Assembly (NCBI RefSeq): GCF_000716675.1
Contig: NZ_JNXT01000056.1
Location: 1-55,308, forward strand
Direction: 5' to 3'
DNA length: 55,308 nucleotides
Source: Streptomyces alboflavus
GTDB taxonomy: Bacteria; Actinomycetota; Actinomycetes; Streptomycetales; Streptomycetaceae
Shown: positions 29,221 to 38,506 of the stretch, piece after piece
How positions within the stretch are numbered: position 1 is the first letter of the stretch
Layout: the number at the start of each line of letters is the position of its first letter
The notes under the pieces: generated by a model
Database searches by the model: none
What the model was told of the DNA's origin: nothing
The model's input: only the letters and a program-made list of their open reading frames with translations
Made by a program: the position numbers and the translations under genes

Positions 29221-32067
29221 TCACCCCCGCTGGGCGCGCTCCTGCCGGGCCTTGGTGTACCGGGTCGGCGCCGCCCCGGCCGGATCCTCCGGCCACGGGT
29301 GCTTGGGGTAGCGCCCGCGCAGCTCGGCGCGGACCGCGCGGTAGCCGTCGTGCCAGAAGGAGGCGAGGTCGGCGGTGACGGCGGCCGGGCGCCCCGCGGG
29401 GGACAGCAGATGCACCAGGAGCGGTACGCCCGCCACGCGCGGGGTGTCGTCGAGCCCGAACATCTCCTGCAGTTTCACGGCGAGAACGGGCTGCTCGGGG
29501 TCGGTGTAGTCGACCCGCACCCGTGACCCGCTCGGCACCTCCACCCGCTCCGGCGCGAGCGCGTCCAGGCGGACCGCCTCACCCGTGGCCCACGGCAGCA
29601 GCCGCGTCAGGGCCTGCCCGGCGTCGATCCGGCCCAGGTCGGCGCGGCGCCTGGCCCGGCTCAACTCGGGTTCGAGCCAGTCGTCGGCGCGCGCGAGGAG
29701 CGCCGCGTCCGACACGTCCGGCCACGGCTCCCCGAGGTGGCGCCGCAGGAACCGCAGCCGGTCGCGCAGCGCGCCCGCGTCCCTGCTCCACCGCAGCAGC
29801 CCGAGCCCTTCCCGCCGCAGCCCCTCCAGCAGTCCTTCCCGTACGAGACCGGCGTCCGGCTCCTTGATCGGCCGCACCACGAGCTCCACCGCGCCGAGCC
29901 GCTCCACGCGCCGCGCCACCAGGTCCCCGTCCACCCACGCGACCTCGTCACCCTCGGCGTACGTCGAGGCGGCGGCCGCCCGCGCGACCCCCTCGTCGAC
30001 GACGGCCCCGAGCCGCACCCGCGCGTGTCCCGCCCCCGCGGCCCGATCAGCCACAGCCACGGCGACCCACCGGGCTCCCGCGAGCCCCGACCCACCCCCG
30101 ACCTCGGCCCGGGTCCCCCCGACCATCAGGTAGGTCCCGTCGTCGGCGCGCCGGGCGATGCGCTCGGGGAAGGCGAGGGCGGCGACGAGGCCGACTACGA
30201 GGTCGTCGGGGGCGTTGCCTTTGGGGGCGTGGGCGGGTGGGTTTCCTGGGGTCGGGGTGTGGCTGGCCTGCTTGCTTTGGGGTGCGTGGGCGGGTGGGTT
30301 TCCTGGGGCCGGGGTGTGGCTGGCCGACGTGCTTCGGGGAGCGTGGGCGCGTGGGTTCCCCGGGACGGAGGTGTGGCCGTCCGACCCGCTCTGGGGAGCG
30401 TCGGCGCTGGGTTCCCCCGGTGCCGAGTCATGGGCGGGTGGGTGGGAGATGTCCCGCGCCGAAGGCGCGGGCGCCGACGCGGAGGTGACGTCCACGGTGC
30501 CCCCGGCGAGGGGCCCGGCGCCGCCGGAGGACGTGGATACGGCCGATGTGAGGCGCCCCACCTCGCCCCGCCAGCGCGCAGCATAGGCGTCGGCGCCCCG
30601 CCGGGCGGCCCGCAGCCCGGCGGCCAGGTCGTCCCCGTACTCCCGCGGAGGCTCCTCGCTGAGCAGGGCGACGGCTTCCGCGGCCCGCCGGGCGCCGACC
30701 CGGGGCGCGGCGTCCAGGAGGGCCCGGGCGAGCCGCGGATGCACCCCGGCCCGGGACAGCCGTACGCCCCGCCCAGTGACGCGCCCCGTCACCCCGTCCA
30801 CCGCGCCGATCGCGACGAGCACGTCCCGCGCGGCGGCCATCGCCCCGGCGGGCGGCGCGTCGAGCAGCGCGAGCCCGGCCGCGCCGGGGTCACCCCAGAC
30901 GGCGGCCTGGAGCGCGAACGCCGTCAGGTCGGCCACCTTGATCTCGGGAGAGGGGAACCGGGGCAGGCGTCCGTCCTCGGCCTCGGCCCAGCACCGGTAC
31001 ACCGCCCCCGGGGCCTCGCGCCCGGCCCGCCCCGCCCGCTGCCGCCCGGCCGCCTGCGAGGCCCGCACGGTGGTGAGGGAGCTGAGTCCGCGCGCATGGT
31101 CGACCCGCGGCTCCCTGGCGAGCCCGGAGTCGACCACGATCCGCACCCCCGGCACCGTCAGGGACGACTCGGCCACGGACGTGGCGAGGACGACGCGGCG
31201 CCGCTCACCGCCCGCGAGGACCGCGTCCTGCACGGCGGCCGGAGCCCGCCCGTGCACCTGGAGCACCTCGACGCCGCCCAGGTCCCCCAGCTGCCCGGCC
31301 ACCCGCCCGATCTCACCGACCCCGGGCAGGAAGCACAGCACGTCCCCGTCCCGCTCCCGAAGGGCCCGCCGCACCACGGACGCTGTGTGGGTGAGCAGCG
31401 CCGGATCCACACGCATGCCGTGCGGCGGCCGAACGGGCCGCGCGGGCGCGGCCCACACCACGTCCACGGGGTGCGCGGTCCCCGCAGCCTCCACCACGGG
31501 CGCCCCGCCGAGGATCCGCGCCCACCCCTCGGCGTCCGTCGTCGCCGACGCGGCCACGAGCCGCAGCTCGGGCCGCAGCGTCTCGCGCACGTCGACCAGG
31601 AAGGCGGCGACCGTGTCCGCGTCCAGATGCCGCTCGTGGCACTCGTCGATCACCACGGCGTCGACGGCGCGGCCCCCGCCGCCGCCCGCGAGCTCCTGGT
31701 CCCGCTGCAGGCGCTGGAGCAGCACTCCGGTGGTGACGACCTCCACGCACGTCTGCGGCCCCACCACGCGCTCACCGCGCACCGTGTAGCCGACGCTCCG
31801 GCCGACCTTCTCGCCGAGCAGCCACGCCATCCGCCGTGCGGCGGCGCGGGCGGCGATGCGCCGCGGCTCGGCGACCACGACCCGGCGTACCGCACCGTCC
31901 CCGGCACCGAGCCCGGGCACGAGACCCGCGAGCGCCAGCGGCACGAGCGTCGTCTTGCCCGTGCCGGGCGGCGCGCACAGCACGGCGCACCCCGGCCCGT
32001 CCAGGGCATCGCGCAGCGCGGGCAGCGCCTCGCGCACGGGCAGTCTCAGGGCGTCGTCACGGATCAC
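29221..32067 (-). CDS. hrpB: ATP-dependent helicase HrpB with repeat insertion
   Basis: This DEAH-type helicase of about 948 residues has Walker A APPGTGKTT (residues 32-40), DECHERHLDAD (motif II as DECH), SATTDAEGWA (motif III), VLATSVAESSLTVPGV and QAAGRQRAGRAGR (motif VI). The HrpB-specific C-terminal region with DYTDPEQPVLAVKLQEMFG follows. Between the helicase core and the C-terminal part is an insertion of over 100 residues with Pro/Ala/His-rich 19-residue repeats, absent from ordinary HrpB. GTG 32067 is chosen because it lines up with family N-termini; GTG 32124 is in frame but extends beyond them. The cellular role of HrpB is unclear. Confidence 0.9.
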   Translation of the reverse strand: MIRDDALRLPVREALPALRDALDGPGCAVLCAPPGTGKTTLVPLALAGLVPGLGAGDGAVRRVVVAEPRRIAARAAARRMAWLLGEKVGRSVGYTVRGERVVGPQTCVEVVTTGVLLQRLQRDQELAGGGGGRAVDAVVIDECHERHLDADTVAAFLVDVRETLRPELRLVAASATTDAEGWARILGGAPVVEAAGTAHPVDVVWAAPARPVRPPHGMRVDPALLTHTASVVRRALRERDGDVLCFLPGVGEIGRVAGQLGDLGGVEVLQVHGRAPAAVQDAVLAGGERRRVVLATSVAESSLTVPGVRIVVDSGLAREPRVDHARGLSSLTTVRASQAAGRQRAGRAGREAPGAVYRCWAEAEDGRLPRFPSPEIKVADLTAFALQAAVWGDPGAAGLALLDAPPAGAMAAARDVLVAIGAVDGVTGRVTGRGVRLSRAGVHPRLARALLDAAPRVGARRAAEAVALLSEEPPREYGDDLAAGLRAARRGADAYAARWRGEVGRLTSAVSTSSGGAGPLAGGTVDVTSASAPAPSARDISHPPAHDSAPGEPSADAPQSGSDGHTSVPGNPRAHAPRSTSASHTPAPGNPPAHAPQSKQASHTPTPGNPPAHAPKGNAPDDLVVGLVAALAFPERIARRADDGTYLMVGGTRAEVGGGSGLAGARWVAVAVADRAAGAGHARVRLGAVVDEGVARAAAASTYAEGDEVAWVDGDLVARRVERLGAVELVVRPIKEPDAGLVREGLLEGLRREGLGLLRWSRDAGALRDRLRFLRRHLGEPWPDVSDAALLARADDWLEPELSRARRRADLGRIDAGQALTRLLPWATGEAVRLDALAPERVEVPSGSRVRVDYTDPEQPVLAVKLQEMFGLDDTPRVAGVPLLVHLLSPAGRPAAVTADLASFWHDGYRAVRAELRGRYPKHPWPEDPAGAAPTRYTKARQERAQRG
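30222..30433 (-). repeat. 57-bp in-frame tandem repeat inside hrpB
   Basis: Nearly four units of 57 bp. The motif GGGCGGGTGGGTTTCCTGGG recurs at 30231 and 30288, with more diverged units after it. Each unit encodes 19 residues around HTPAPGNPPAHAP. The frame is kept. Confidence 0.85.
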
Positions 32068-32151
32068 GCCCCCAGTCTCGTACGCCACGACGCGCCGCCG
32101 GAACCGAGGCCGGAAGGCGACCACGGCCCCGCCCGCCCAGGAAGACCGGCG

Positions 32152-32994
32152 TCAGCCCCGCTCGCACACAAAGATCGCCGTCCCGGGGATCAGGTTCCCG
32201 CGCAGCGGCGACCACCCGCCCCACTCCTGCGTGTTCCACGCCGGCCACTCCGGCTCCACCAGGTCCACCAGGCGGAACCCGCCCGCGACCACGTCCCGCA
32301 CCCGGTCCCCGACCGTCCGGTGGTGCTCCACGTACACCGCGCGCCCCTGCTCGTCCTGCTCGACGTACGGAGTGCGGTCGAAGTAGGAGGCCGCCACCGA
32401 GAGCCCCTCGGGCCCCGGCTCGTCCGGGAAGGCCCAGCGGATCGGGTGCGTGACGGAGAAGACGAACCGGCCGCCCGGACGCAGCACCCGGTGCACGTCG
32501 CGCAGCACCCGCACCGGGTCGGCGACGAACGGCAGCGCCCCGTACGCGGAGCAGGCGAGGTCGAAGGAGCCGTCCGCGAACGGCAGCGCGCCCGCGTCGG
32601 CCTCCACCAGCGGCACCGGGGCCCCGAAGCCCTCCTGGATGCGCAGCGCGTGCTGGAGCTGGCGGTGGGAGAGGTCGAGGGCCACCGGCCGGGCGCCCTG
32701 CGCGGCGAGCCAGCGCGAACACTGGGCCGCGCCCGCGCCGATCTCCAGGACGTCCTTGCCCTTCAGCTCCTCGGGCGGGCCGAGCAGCTCCGCCTCCACC
32801 TCGTCGAGCCCCTCGGGGCCCCACACGAAACGGTCGTCCCCGAGGAACGTGCCGTGCTCGATCTGGTACTCGTCCGCGTTCCGGTCCCACCAGCCGCGAT
32901 TGGCGCGGCTGCTCTCCGTGACGTCGGCGTCGCGCCGGGTGGCCTCAGGCTCCGGTGCCTCGGGTGCGTCGGGCTCTTGGATGATCCGCTCCAT
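32152..32994 (-). CDS. Class I SAM-dependent methyltransferase
   Basis: This 280-residue methyltransferase has motif I VLEIGAGAAQCSRWL (about residues 82-96), the acidic ALDLSH after beta-2, ADAGALPFADGSFDLACSAYGALPFV (motifs II/post-II) and VLRDVHRVLRPGGRFVFSVTHPI (motif III). The N-terminal RGWWDRNADEYQIEHG is common in this group of actinobacterial small-molecule or protein methylases. The substrate is unknown. ATG 32994 is the only good start. It lies 84 bases before hrpB on the same strand and is divergent from rpsA. Confidence 0.9.
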   Translation of the reverse strand: MERIIQEPDAPEAPEPEATRRDADVTESSRANRGWWDRNADEYQIEHGTFLGDDRFVWGPEGLDEVEAELLGPPEELKGKDVLEIGAGAAQCSRWLAAQGARPVALDLSHRQLQHALRIQEGFGAPVPLVEADAGALPFADGSFDLACSAYGALPFVADPVRVLRDVHRVLRPGGRFVFSVTHPIRWAFPDEPGPEGLSVAASYFDRTPYVEQDEQGRAVYVEHHRTVGDRVRDVVAGGFRLVDLVEPEWPAWNTQEWGGWSPLRGNLIPGTAIFVCERG

Positions 32995-33146
32995 CGTCGT
33001 TACTGTGCCGTCTGACGTCCTCGTTGCCGTGGCGTCCGGCGTCGGCGGGTGCGTCGCGGCAGGGCGCGATGCGGCCGGTGTGGCCTCATGCAACACGTTT
33101 TGTGCCGGGTATGCGGCGATCCGCCCCGGGTGTGCGCCTTCGCGCA

Positions 33147-33175
33147 TTGACCCTGTACGACAGCCCCCGTATGCT
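33147..33175 (+). promoter_or_regulatory. Vegetative promoter of rpsA
   Basis: TTGACC, a 17-base spacer and TATGCT give a near-consensus HrdB-type promoter. Transcription would start near 33182, leaving a leader of about 200 bases before rpsA. Confidence 0.75.
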
Positions 33176-33326
33176 ACAAGTTGCGCTGCGGGCCTGCGTT
33201 CCTCAGACATAGCAGGTTGCGCTCGCGTCTGTTGTATGTCCCCTCGGTTGTCGAGGCGCTTTTCGTTTCCTTCGGGAATCCTGGAAGTCGCGTCTCCCAA
33301 GCTGTCCGGCTTCTGCAGACCGAAAC

Positions 33327-33376
33327 GGGCTCCGGCGTAAGCAGTACCTACGACTTCAATGTCCGTACCGGAGCCC
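33327..33376 (+). promoter_or_regulatory. SD-masking hairpin in the rpsA leader
   Basis: GGGCTCCGG (33327-33335) and CCGGAGCCC (33368-33376) are perfect complements separated by 32 bases. The right arm contains GGAG, the only Shine-Dalgarno candidate for rpsA (11 bases before ATG). Folding would hide the ribosome site, consistent with autoregulation by S1 as known in E. coli, though by a different structure. Confidence 0.5.
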
Positions 33377-33384
33377 TTTCCCAC

Positions 33385-34890
33385 ATGACGAGCAGCACCG
33401 AGACCACCGCCACCACTCCGCAGGTAGCGGTCAACGACATCGGTAACGAGGAAGCCTTCCTCGCCGCGATCGACGAGACGATCAAGTACTTCAACGACGG
33501 CGACATCGTCGACGGCGTCATCGTGAAGGTCGACCGGGACGAGGTCCTGCTCGACATCGGTTACAAGACCGAAGGCGTCATCCCGAGCCGCGAGCTCTCC
33601 ATCAAGCACGACGTCGACCCGAACGAGGTCGTCGCCGTCGGTGACGAGATCGAGGCCCTTGTTCTCCAGAAGGAGGACAAGGAAGGCCGCCTGATCCTCT
33701 CGAAGAAGCGCGCCCAGTACGAGCGTGCCTGGGGCACCATCGAGAAGATCAAGGAAGAGGACGGGATCGTCACCGGTACCGTCATCGAGGTCGTCAAGGG
33801 TGGTCTCATCCTCGACATCGGCCTCCGCGGCTTCCTCCCGGCCTCCCTGGTCGAGATGCGCCGTGTCCGCGACCTTCAGCCCTACGTGGGCAAGGAGCTC
33901 GAGGCCAAGATCATCGAGCTGGACAAGAACCGCAACAACGTGGTCCTGTCCCGCCGTGCCTGGCTCGAGCAGACCCAGAGCGAGGTCCGCCAGACCTTCC
34001 TCACGACCCTGCAGAAGGGCCAGGTCCGCTCCGGCGTCGTTTCCTCGATCGTCAACTTCGGTGCGTTCGTGGACCTCGGCGGCGTCGACGGTCTCGTCCA
34101 CGTCTCCGAGCTCTCCTGGAAGCACATCGACCACCCCTCCGAGGTTGTCGAGGTCGGCCAGGAAGTCACCGTCGAGGTTCTCGACGTGGACATGGACCGC
34201 GAGCGCGTCTCCCTGTCGCTCAAGGCGACGCAGGAAGACCCGTGGCAGCAGTTCGCCCGCACGCACCAGATCGGGCAGGTCGTTCCCGGTAAGGTCACCA
34301 AGCTCGTTCCGTTCGGTGCGTTCGTGCGCGTCGACGAGGGCATCGAGGGCCTGGTCCACATCTCCGAGCTGGCCGAGCGCCACGTGGAGATCCCGGAGCA
34401 GGTCGTCCAGGTCAACGACGAGATCTTCGTCAAGGTCATCGACATCGACCTCGAGCGTCGCCGGATCTCGCTGTCGCTGAAGCAGGCCAACGAGTCCTTC
34501 GGCGCCGACCCGTCGGCCGTCGAGTTCGACCCGACCCTGTACGGCATGGCCGCGTCCTACGACGACCAGGGCAACTACATCTACCCCGAGGGCTTCGACC
34601 CCGAGACCAACGACTGGCTCGAGGGCTACGAGACCCAGCGCGAGGCCTGGGAGACCCAGTACGCCGAGGCGCAGCAGCGCTTCGAGCAGCACCAGGCTCA
34701 GGTCATCAAGTCCCGCGAGGCCGACGCCCAGGCGGCGGCCGAGGGTGGCAACGAGGCTCCGGCCGGTGCGGCTCCCGCCGCCTCCGGCGGTGGCTCGTAC
34801 TCCTCCGAGGGCCCGGACAACTCCGGTGCGCTTGCTTCGGACGAGGCGCTTGCCGCTCTGCGCGAGAAGCTGGCCGGCGGTCAGAGCTGA
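33385..34890 (+). CDS. rpsA: 30S ribosomal protein S1
   Basis: This 501-residue S1 protein binds mRNA on the 30S subunit. Four S1 (OB-fold) repeats are visible: GDIVDGVIVKVDRDEVLLDIGYKTEGVIP (about residue 40), GIVTGTVIEVVKGGLILDIGLRGFLPASL (about 128), GQVRSGVVSSIVNFGAFVDLGGVDGLVHVSEL (about 212) and GQVVPGKVTKLVPFGAFVRVDEGIEGLVHISEL (about 297). Four repeats instead of the six of E. coli is normal for actinobacteria. The C-terminus is Gln/Glu-rich, then Ala/Gly/Ser. ATG 33385 is chosen because the upstream in-frame sequence is the leader. A strong U-run terminator follows. Confidence 0.97.
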   Translation: MTSSTETTATTPQVAVNDIGNEEAFLAAIDETIKYFNDGDIVDGVIVKVDRDEVLLDIGYKTEGVIPSRELSIKHDVDPNEVVAVGDEIEALVLQKEDKEGRLILSKKRAQYERAWGTIEKIKEEDGIVTGTVIEVVKGGLILDIGLRGFLPASLVEMRRVRDLQPYVGKELEAKIIELDKNRNNVVLSRRAWLEQTQSEVRQTFLTTLQKGQVRSGVVSSIVNFGAFVDLGGVDGLVHVSELSWKHIDHPSEVVEVGQEVTVEVLDVDMDRERVSLSLKATQEDPWQQFARTHQIGQVVPGKVTKLVPFGAFVRVDEGIEGLVHISELAERHVEIPEQVVQVNDEIFVKVIDIDLERRRISLSLKQANESFGADPSAVEFDPTLYGMAASYDDQGNYIYPEGFDPETNDWLEGYETQREAWETQYAEAQQRFEQHQAQVIKSREADAQAAAEGGNEAPAGAAPAASGGGSYSSEGPDNSGALASDEALAALREKLAGGQS

Positions 34891-34922
34891 CCGCGCGCCG
34901 CTCTCTTAGGCGGTAGCTGAGT

Positions 34923-34966
34923 ACTGTGGGCCCGCACCTTTTGGTGCGGGCCCACAGTGTTTTTTG
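34923..34966 (+). terminator. Strong intrinsic terminator of rpsA
   Basis: ACTGTGGGCCCGCACC and GGTGCGGGCCCACAGT pair perfectly over 16 bp with a TTTT loop, followed by GTTTTTTT. This is the most classical rho-independent terminator in the window. Confidence 0.95.
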
Positions 34967-35000
34967 TGCGCTTCGCGCTCGAGGGCTCGGGGGGTTGTTG

Positions 35001-35060
35001 GTCCCCTGCGGGTGCGTGGGGGCTGGGCGCGCAGTTCCCCGCGCCCCCTACGGGGCCCAG
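35001..35060. repeat. Streptomyces-type intergenic repeat, family 1, copy B
   Basis: GGCTGGGCGCGCAGTTCCCC followed by GCGCCCCCTACGGGGC is the reverse complement of copy A at 13292-13344 with few changes. It lies between the rpsA terminator and the beta-helix gene. Confidence 0.7.
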
Positions 35061-35085
35061 CTGTCCCTTAGGGCTTGCGGGGGCT

Positions 35086-36060
35086 TCACGGGGTTACCGG
35101 GACGTTCGTCAGGCCCTTGCCGCCCTTGACCGTGTTGCTTGCGTGGACCGTTGTCTTGCAGCTTGAGCTGTTGTTCGTCACGTTGATGGCCAGTTGCTTG
35201 TCGCCGGACGCGCCCGTCAGGTCGGACTTGTTGTCGCGGAAGACCGTGCCGCAGCCCCAGCCCGACTGCTGGGTGTGGGTCTCGAAGCCGTTGTTCGTGG
35301 TGTTCTTGCCGGTGTTGCCCTCGACGACGTAGCCGTTGCCCTTCACGTCGACCCAGGAGTCGTCGTAGTTGTTGCCGGTCAGGCCCTTGCCGTCGAAGGT
35401 GTTGCCGGAGACCCTGCCGTTCTTCGTGCCTTCCTTGAGGTCGATCGCCTCACCGCCGACGTCCGGGCCGATGGCATTGTTCAGTATCTGTACGTTGTCA
35501 CTCTTGTCGGAGAGGCCGCCCGCGCTGCCGACGTACACGCCCTCGCCCATGCCGCGGTTGTCGTTGCCCGTGTCGTAGATCCTCGAATTCTTGATCACGC
35601 CGTCGGGGCTCGACTTGCGGAAGTGGACGCCCTCCATGTCCAGGCCGTGGACCGTCACGCCGTCCACCACGACCCCCTTCGCGGAGTCGATCATGATGCC
35701 TTTCTGGCCGCCGGTGACGGTGATGCCCTTGACGGTCCAGTACGAGGCGCCGTTCAGGTGCAGCCCGTAGCCGCCGCCCGCGGTGAGGACGGCCTTCGAC
35801 GAGCCGGTGAGCGTGATCCGGGAGCCGGAGCTCGCGGCGATCGCGGTCTTGAAGTTCCCCGAGTACGTGCCGTCGGCGAGGCGGATCGTGTCGCCCGGGC
35901 CCGCCGAGCCGAGCGCCGACTTCAGCTGGGCGGCCGTGGAGACGTCGATGGTGGCGGCCGGGCGGGGTGCCGAGGGCGCCGGAGTCGCGTACGCGGCCGC
36001 CGTGAGGCCGCCCGTGGCGGTGGTGGCGGCGAGCGCGGCGATGAGGAAGCGGGTGCGCAT
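35086..36060 (-). CDS. Secreted right-handed parallel beta-helix protein
   Basis: This 324-residue secreted protein has an N-terminal Sec signal (RTRFLIAALAATTATGGLTAAAYATPAPSA). The mature part begins IDVSTAAQLKSALGSAGPGDTIRLADGTYSG, the usual opening of pectate-lyase-like beta-helix proteins, then runs of short beta turns with Asn ladders (NVQILNNAIGP, GRVSGNTFDGKG, YVVEGNTGKNTTNNGFETH). Two Cys near the C-terminus (WGCGTVF and SSSCKTT) may form a disulphide. It is probably a polysaccharide lyase or binding protein; active-site residues cannot be assigned. ATG 36060 begins the signal peptide. Confidence 0.85.
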   Translation of the reverse strand: MRTRFLIAALAATTATGGLTAAAYATPAPSAPRPAATIDVSTAAQLKSALGSAGPGDTIRLADGTYSGNFKTAIAASSGSRITLTGSSKAVLTAGGGYGLHLNGASYWTVKGITVTGGQKGIMIDSAKGVVVDGVTVHGLDMEGVHFRKSSPDGVIKNSRIYDTGNDNRGMGEGVYVGSAGGLSDKSDNVQILNNAIGPDVGGEAIDLKEGTKNGRVSGNTFDGKGLTGNNYDDSWVDVKGNGYVVEGNTGKNTTNNGFETHTQQSGWGCGTVFRDNKSDLTGASGDKQLAINVTNNSSSCKTTVHASNTVKGGKGLTNVPVTP

Positions 36061-36389
36061 CGTGGGGTTGCCTTCCCGTTGGTGGCTGCTCCGATGGATG
36101 AAGTGGTTCTGGTACATGAACTTTGGACGTCAGTCTGAACGCTGTGCTGCTTCGTGACGGTAAGGGTGGGGCATGTTCGCGTCAAGGTCTGTACCTGGAG
36201 GGGTGAGAACAAGGTGGTGAGCGTGGGGTGCGCTCCGAACTCCCCGTGATGTCCGGGGAGTTCAAGGATGCGAACCCGGGTGGGGTGGCCGTAGGAAACG
36301 GATCAGCCGTGGCTGTGAATGCGCGGACAGGGGAATGCCCGCCCCGCGAGGCGCGTTCTGCTCAATGAACACGAGGAGGAGCGGTCACA
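36061..36389. other. Divergent intergenic region with a hairpin
   Basis: 329 bases between the divergent beta-helix and PAC2 genes. Apart from the hairpin at 36237-36263 and the ribosome site GAGGAGGAGC before PAC2, no gene or known element was recognised. Confidence 0.5.
36237..36263. promoter_or_regulatory. Unassigned 10-bp inverted repeat
   Basis: GAACTCCCCG and CGGGGAGTTC pair perfectly around TGATGTC. It stands between two divergent genes, so it cannot end either one. It could be an operator or a leader structure for the PAC2 gene, 127 bases away. Confidence 0.5.
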
Positions 36390-37328
36390 GTGCTAGATCC
36401 GCAGGGTTTGTACGCATGGGAGCCGAAGGGCCTCGCTGTTGTCGACATGGCGCTCGCCCAGGAGTCGGCCGGTCTTGTCATGCTCTACCACTTCGACGGA
36501 TACATCGACGCGGGCGAGACCGGCGACCAGGTCGTCGAGAAGCTCGCGGACAGTCTTCCCGGGCAGGTCGTCGCGCGCTTCGACCACGACCGGCTCGTGG
36601 ACTACCGCGCCCGGCGCCCGCTGCTCACGTTCCGGCGCGACCGCTGGAGCGACTACGAGGTGCCGACGCTCGACGTCCGCCTCCTCCAGGACGCCACCGG
36701 CGCGCCCTTCCTGCTGCTCTCCGGCCCCGAGCCGGACATAGAGTGGGAGCGCTTCGCCGCGGCCGTCAGGGAGATCGTGGAACGGCTCGGCGTGCGGCTC
36801 TCGGTGAACTTCCACGGCATCCCCATGGGCGTACCGCACACGCGGCCCGTGGGCCTCACCCCGCACGGCAACCGCACGGACCTGGTGCCGGGCCACGCCA
36901 GCCCCTTCGACGAGGCGCAGGTGCCCGGCAGCGCGGAGGCGCTGGTCGAGTACCGCCTCGCGGAAGCGGGCCACGACGTGCTCGGCGTCGCCGCGCACGT
37001 CCCGCACTACATCGCCCGCTCGACCTACCCCGACGCCGCCCTGACCGTCCTGGAGGCCATCACCGCCGCCACCGGCCTGGTCCTTCCCGGCGTCGCGCAC
37101 GCGCTGCGCACCGAGGCGCACCGCACCCAGACCGAGATCGACCGGCAGGTCCAGGAGGGCGACGAGGAGCTGGTCGCGCTCGTCCAGGGCCTTGAGCACC
37201 AGTACGACGCGGCGGCGGGCGCCGACGCGCGCGGCAACATGCTCGCCGAGCCCGTCGACATCCCGTCCGCGGACGAGATCGGCCGCGAGTTCGAGCGCTT
37301 CCTCGCCGAGCGCGAGGGCGACGGCTGA
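36390..37328 (+). CDS. PAC2 family protein
   Basis: This 312-residue protein belongs to the PAC2 / proteasome-assembly-chaperone-like family. Recognisable segments are [49 protein letters not shown] and [28 protein letters not shown] start with GGAGGAG 10 bases upstream. Family members occur throughout actinobacteria, including those with a 20S proteasome; a direct role in proteasome assembly there is inferred, not shown. It ends 48 bases before coaE on the same strand. Confidence 0.85.
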   Translation: MLDPQGLYAWEPKGLAVVDMALAQESAGLVMLYHFDGYIDAGETGDQVVEKLADSLPGQVVARFDHDRLVDYRARRPLLTFRRDRWSDYEVPTLDVRLLQDATGAPFLLLSGPEPDIEWERFAAAVREIVERLGVRLSVNFHGIPMGVPHTRPVGLTPHGNRTDLVPGHASPFDEAQVPGSAEALVEYRLAEAGHDVLGVAAHVPHYIARSTYPDAALTVLEAITAATGLVLPGVAHALRTEAHRTQTEIDRQVQEGDEELVALVQGLEHQYDAAAGADARGNMLAEPVDIPSADEIGREFERFLAEREGDG

Positions 37329-37376
37329 CGGGGGTTCCGGCAGACACGGGGAGGGCGGGCGCATAAGCTGCCGGTC

Positions 37377-37988
37377 ATGCTGAAAGTGGGGCTGACCGGC
37401 GGGATCGGTGCCGGCAAGAGCGAAGTGTCACGGCTGCTCGTCGAGCGGGGCGCCGTCCTCGTCGACGCCGACCGAATCGCCCGCGAGGTGGTGGCGCCCG
37501 GCACCGAGGGCCTGGCCGCGGTCGTGGAGGCCTTCGGCCCCGGGATCCTCGCGGCCGACGGCTCCCTCGACCGCCCGAAGCTCGGCACGATCGTCTTCGC
37601 CGACCCGGAGAAGCTGGCCGCGCTCAACGCGATCGTGCACCCCCTGGTCGGCGCCCGCTCTGCGGAGCTGGAACGCGCCGCCGCCGAGGCCGCCGACGAC
37701 ACCGTGGTCGTGCACGACGTGCCGCTGCTCGCCGAGAACGGCCTCGCGCCGTTCTACGACGTCGTGGTCGTAGTCGACGCCCGCCCCGAGACCCAACTCG
37801 ACCGCCTGGTGCGGCTGCGCGGCATGACCGAGGACGACGCCCGCGCGCGGATGACCGCCCAGGCCACCCGCGAGAAGCGCCTGGAGATCGCCGACCTCGT
37901 CATCGACAACGACGGGCCCCTGGAGCGGCTCGTGCCGCGCGTCGACGAGGTGTGGCGGGACCTGCGGCAGCGGGCCGGGGCGGCGTAG
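37377..37988 (+). CDS. coaE: Dephospho-CoA kinase
   Basis: This 203-residue enzyme carries out the last step of coenzyme A synthesis, phosphorylating the 3'-hydroxyl of the ribose. It has P-loop [14 protein letters not shown] (residues 7-20), the substrate-binding [38 protein letters not shown] and the lid [22 protein letters not shown]. Full length and complete. Some actinobacteria (e.g. Mycobacterium) carry an extra C-terminal GrpB-like domain; it is absent here. Confidence 0.96.
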   Translation: MLKVGLTGGIGAGKSEVSRLLVERGAVLVDADRIAREVVAPGTEGLAAVVEAFGPGILAADGSLDRPKLGTIVFADPEKLAALNAIVHPLVGARSAELERAAAEAADDTVVVHDVPLLAENGLAPFYDVVVVVDARPETQLDRLVRLRGMTEDDARARMTAQATREKRLEIADLVIDNDGPLERLVPRVDEVWRDLRQRAGAA

Positions 37989-38027
37989 CGCGCGAGGGCA
38001 GGGAGAGCGGCGAGAAGGGCGGGCTTT

Positions 38028-38408
38028 GTGGTCGTACTGGCGGCGTTCACCTCCCTGGGCGGGCTCGTCGCGCTCCTCGCGGGCGCGTACGGGCTGCACC
38101 GCACCCGGCACCTCACCGAGGCGGGCGAGATCACGGACGCCCTGGTCAAGGCCGTGCTGCAAGGCGCCGACCGGCCGACCCTGCAGTTCGAGACCGCCGA
38201 CGGGCGCGTCCTCGAAGTCGTCTCACCGGTGCCCCCGAACCGGCGGCGGCCCCTGCGCGCCGGGGAGCGCGTGCGCATCGCCTACGACGCCGACGACCCG
38301 CGCGAGGTCGTACTCATCGGCCGGGAACGGCGCGGCCTCGACCGGGCCTTCGTGGCGGCGGGCGCGAGCCTGGTGGTCGTGGGGCTCGCGCTGGGGATGG
38401 CGGGCTGA
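38028..38408 (+). CDS. DUF3592-like small membrane protein
   Basis: This 126-residue protein has an N-terminal membrane segment (VVLAAFTSLGGLVALLAGAYGL) and a C-terminal one (FVAAGASLVVVGLALGMAG). Between them is a small beta-rich domain with LQFETADGRVLEVVSPVPPN and GERVRIAYDADDPREVVLIGRE, the pattern of DUF3592. GTG start with GAGAAGGGC upstream. It follows coaE after 39 bases and may share its transcript. Function unknown. Confidence 0.75.
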   Translation: MVVLAAFTSLGGLVALLAGAYGLHRTRHLTEAGEITDALVKAVLQGADRPTLQFETADGRVLEVVSPVPPNRRRPLRAGERVRIAYDADDPREVVLIGRERRGLDRAFVAAGASLVVVGLALGMAG

Positions 38409-38506
38409 CCCCGGGGGCGCGGCCGGGGGTGCGGGTCCCTTCCGGCCACGGAATATGCCGGATCGGGTGGTGTGTTGACGCTGAGGAGTGAGGGAAGGAG
38501 TCCGGC

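Noticed and set aside
30222..30433. CRISPR array
   Set aside because: The 57-bp units are directly adjacent with no unique spacers and encode an in-frame protein repeat.
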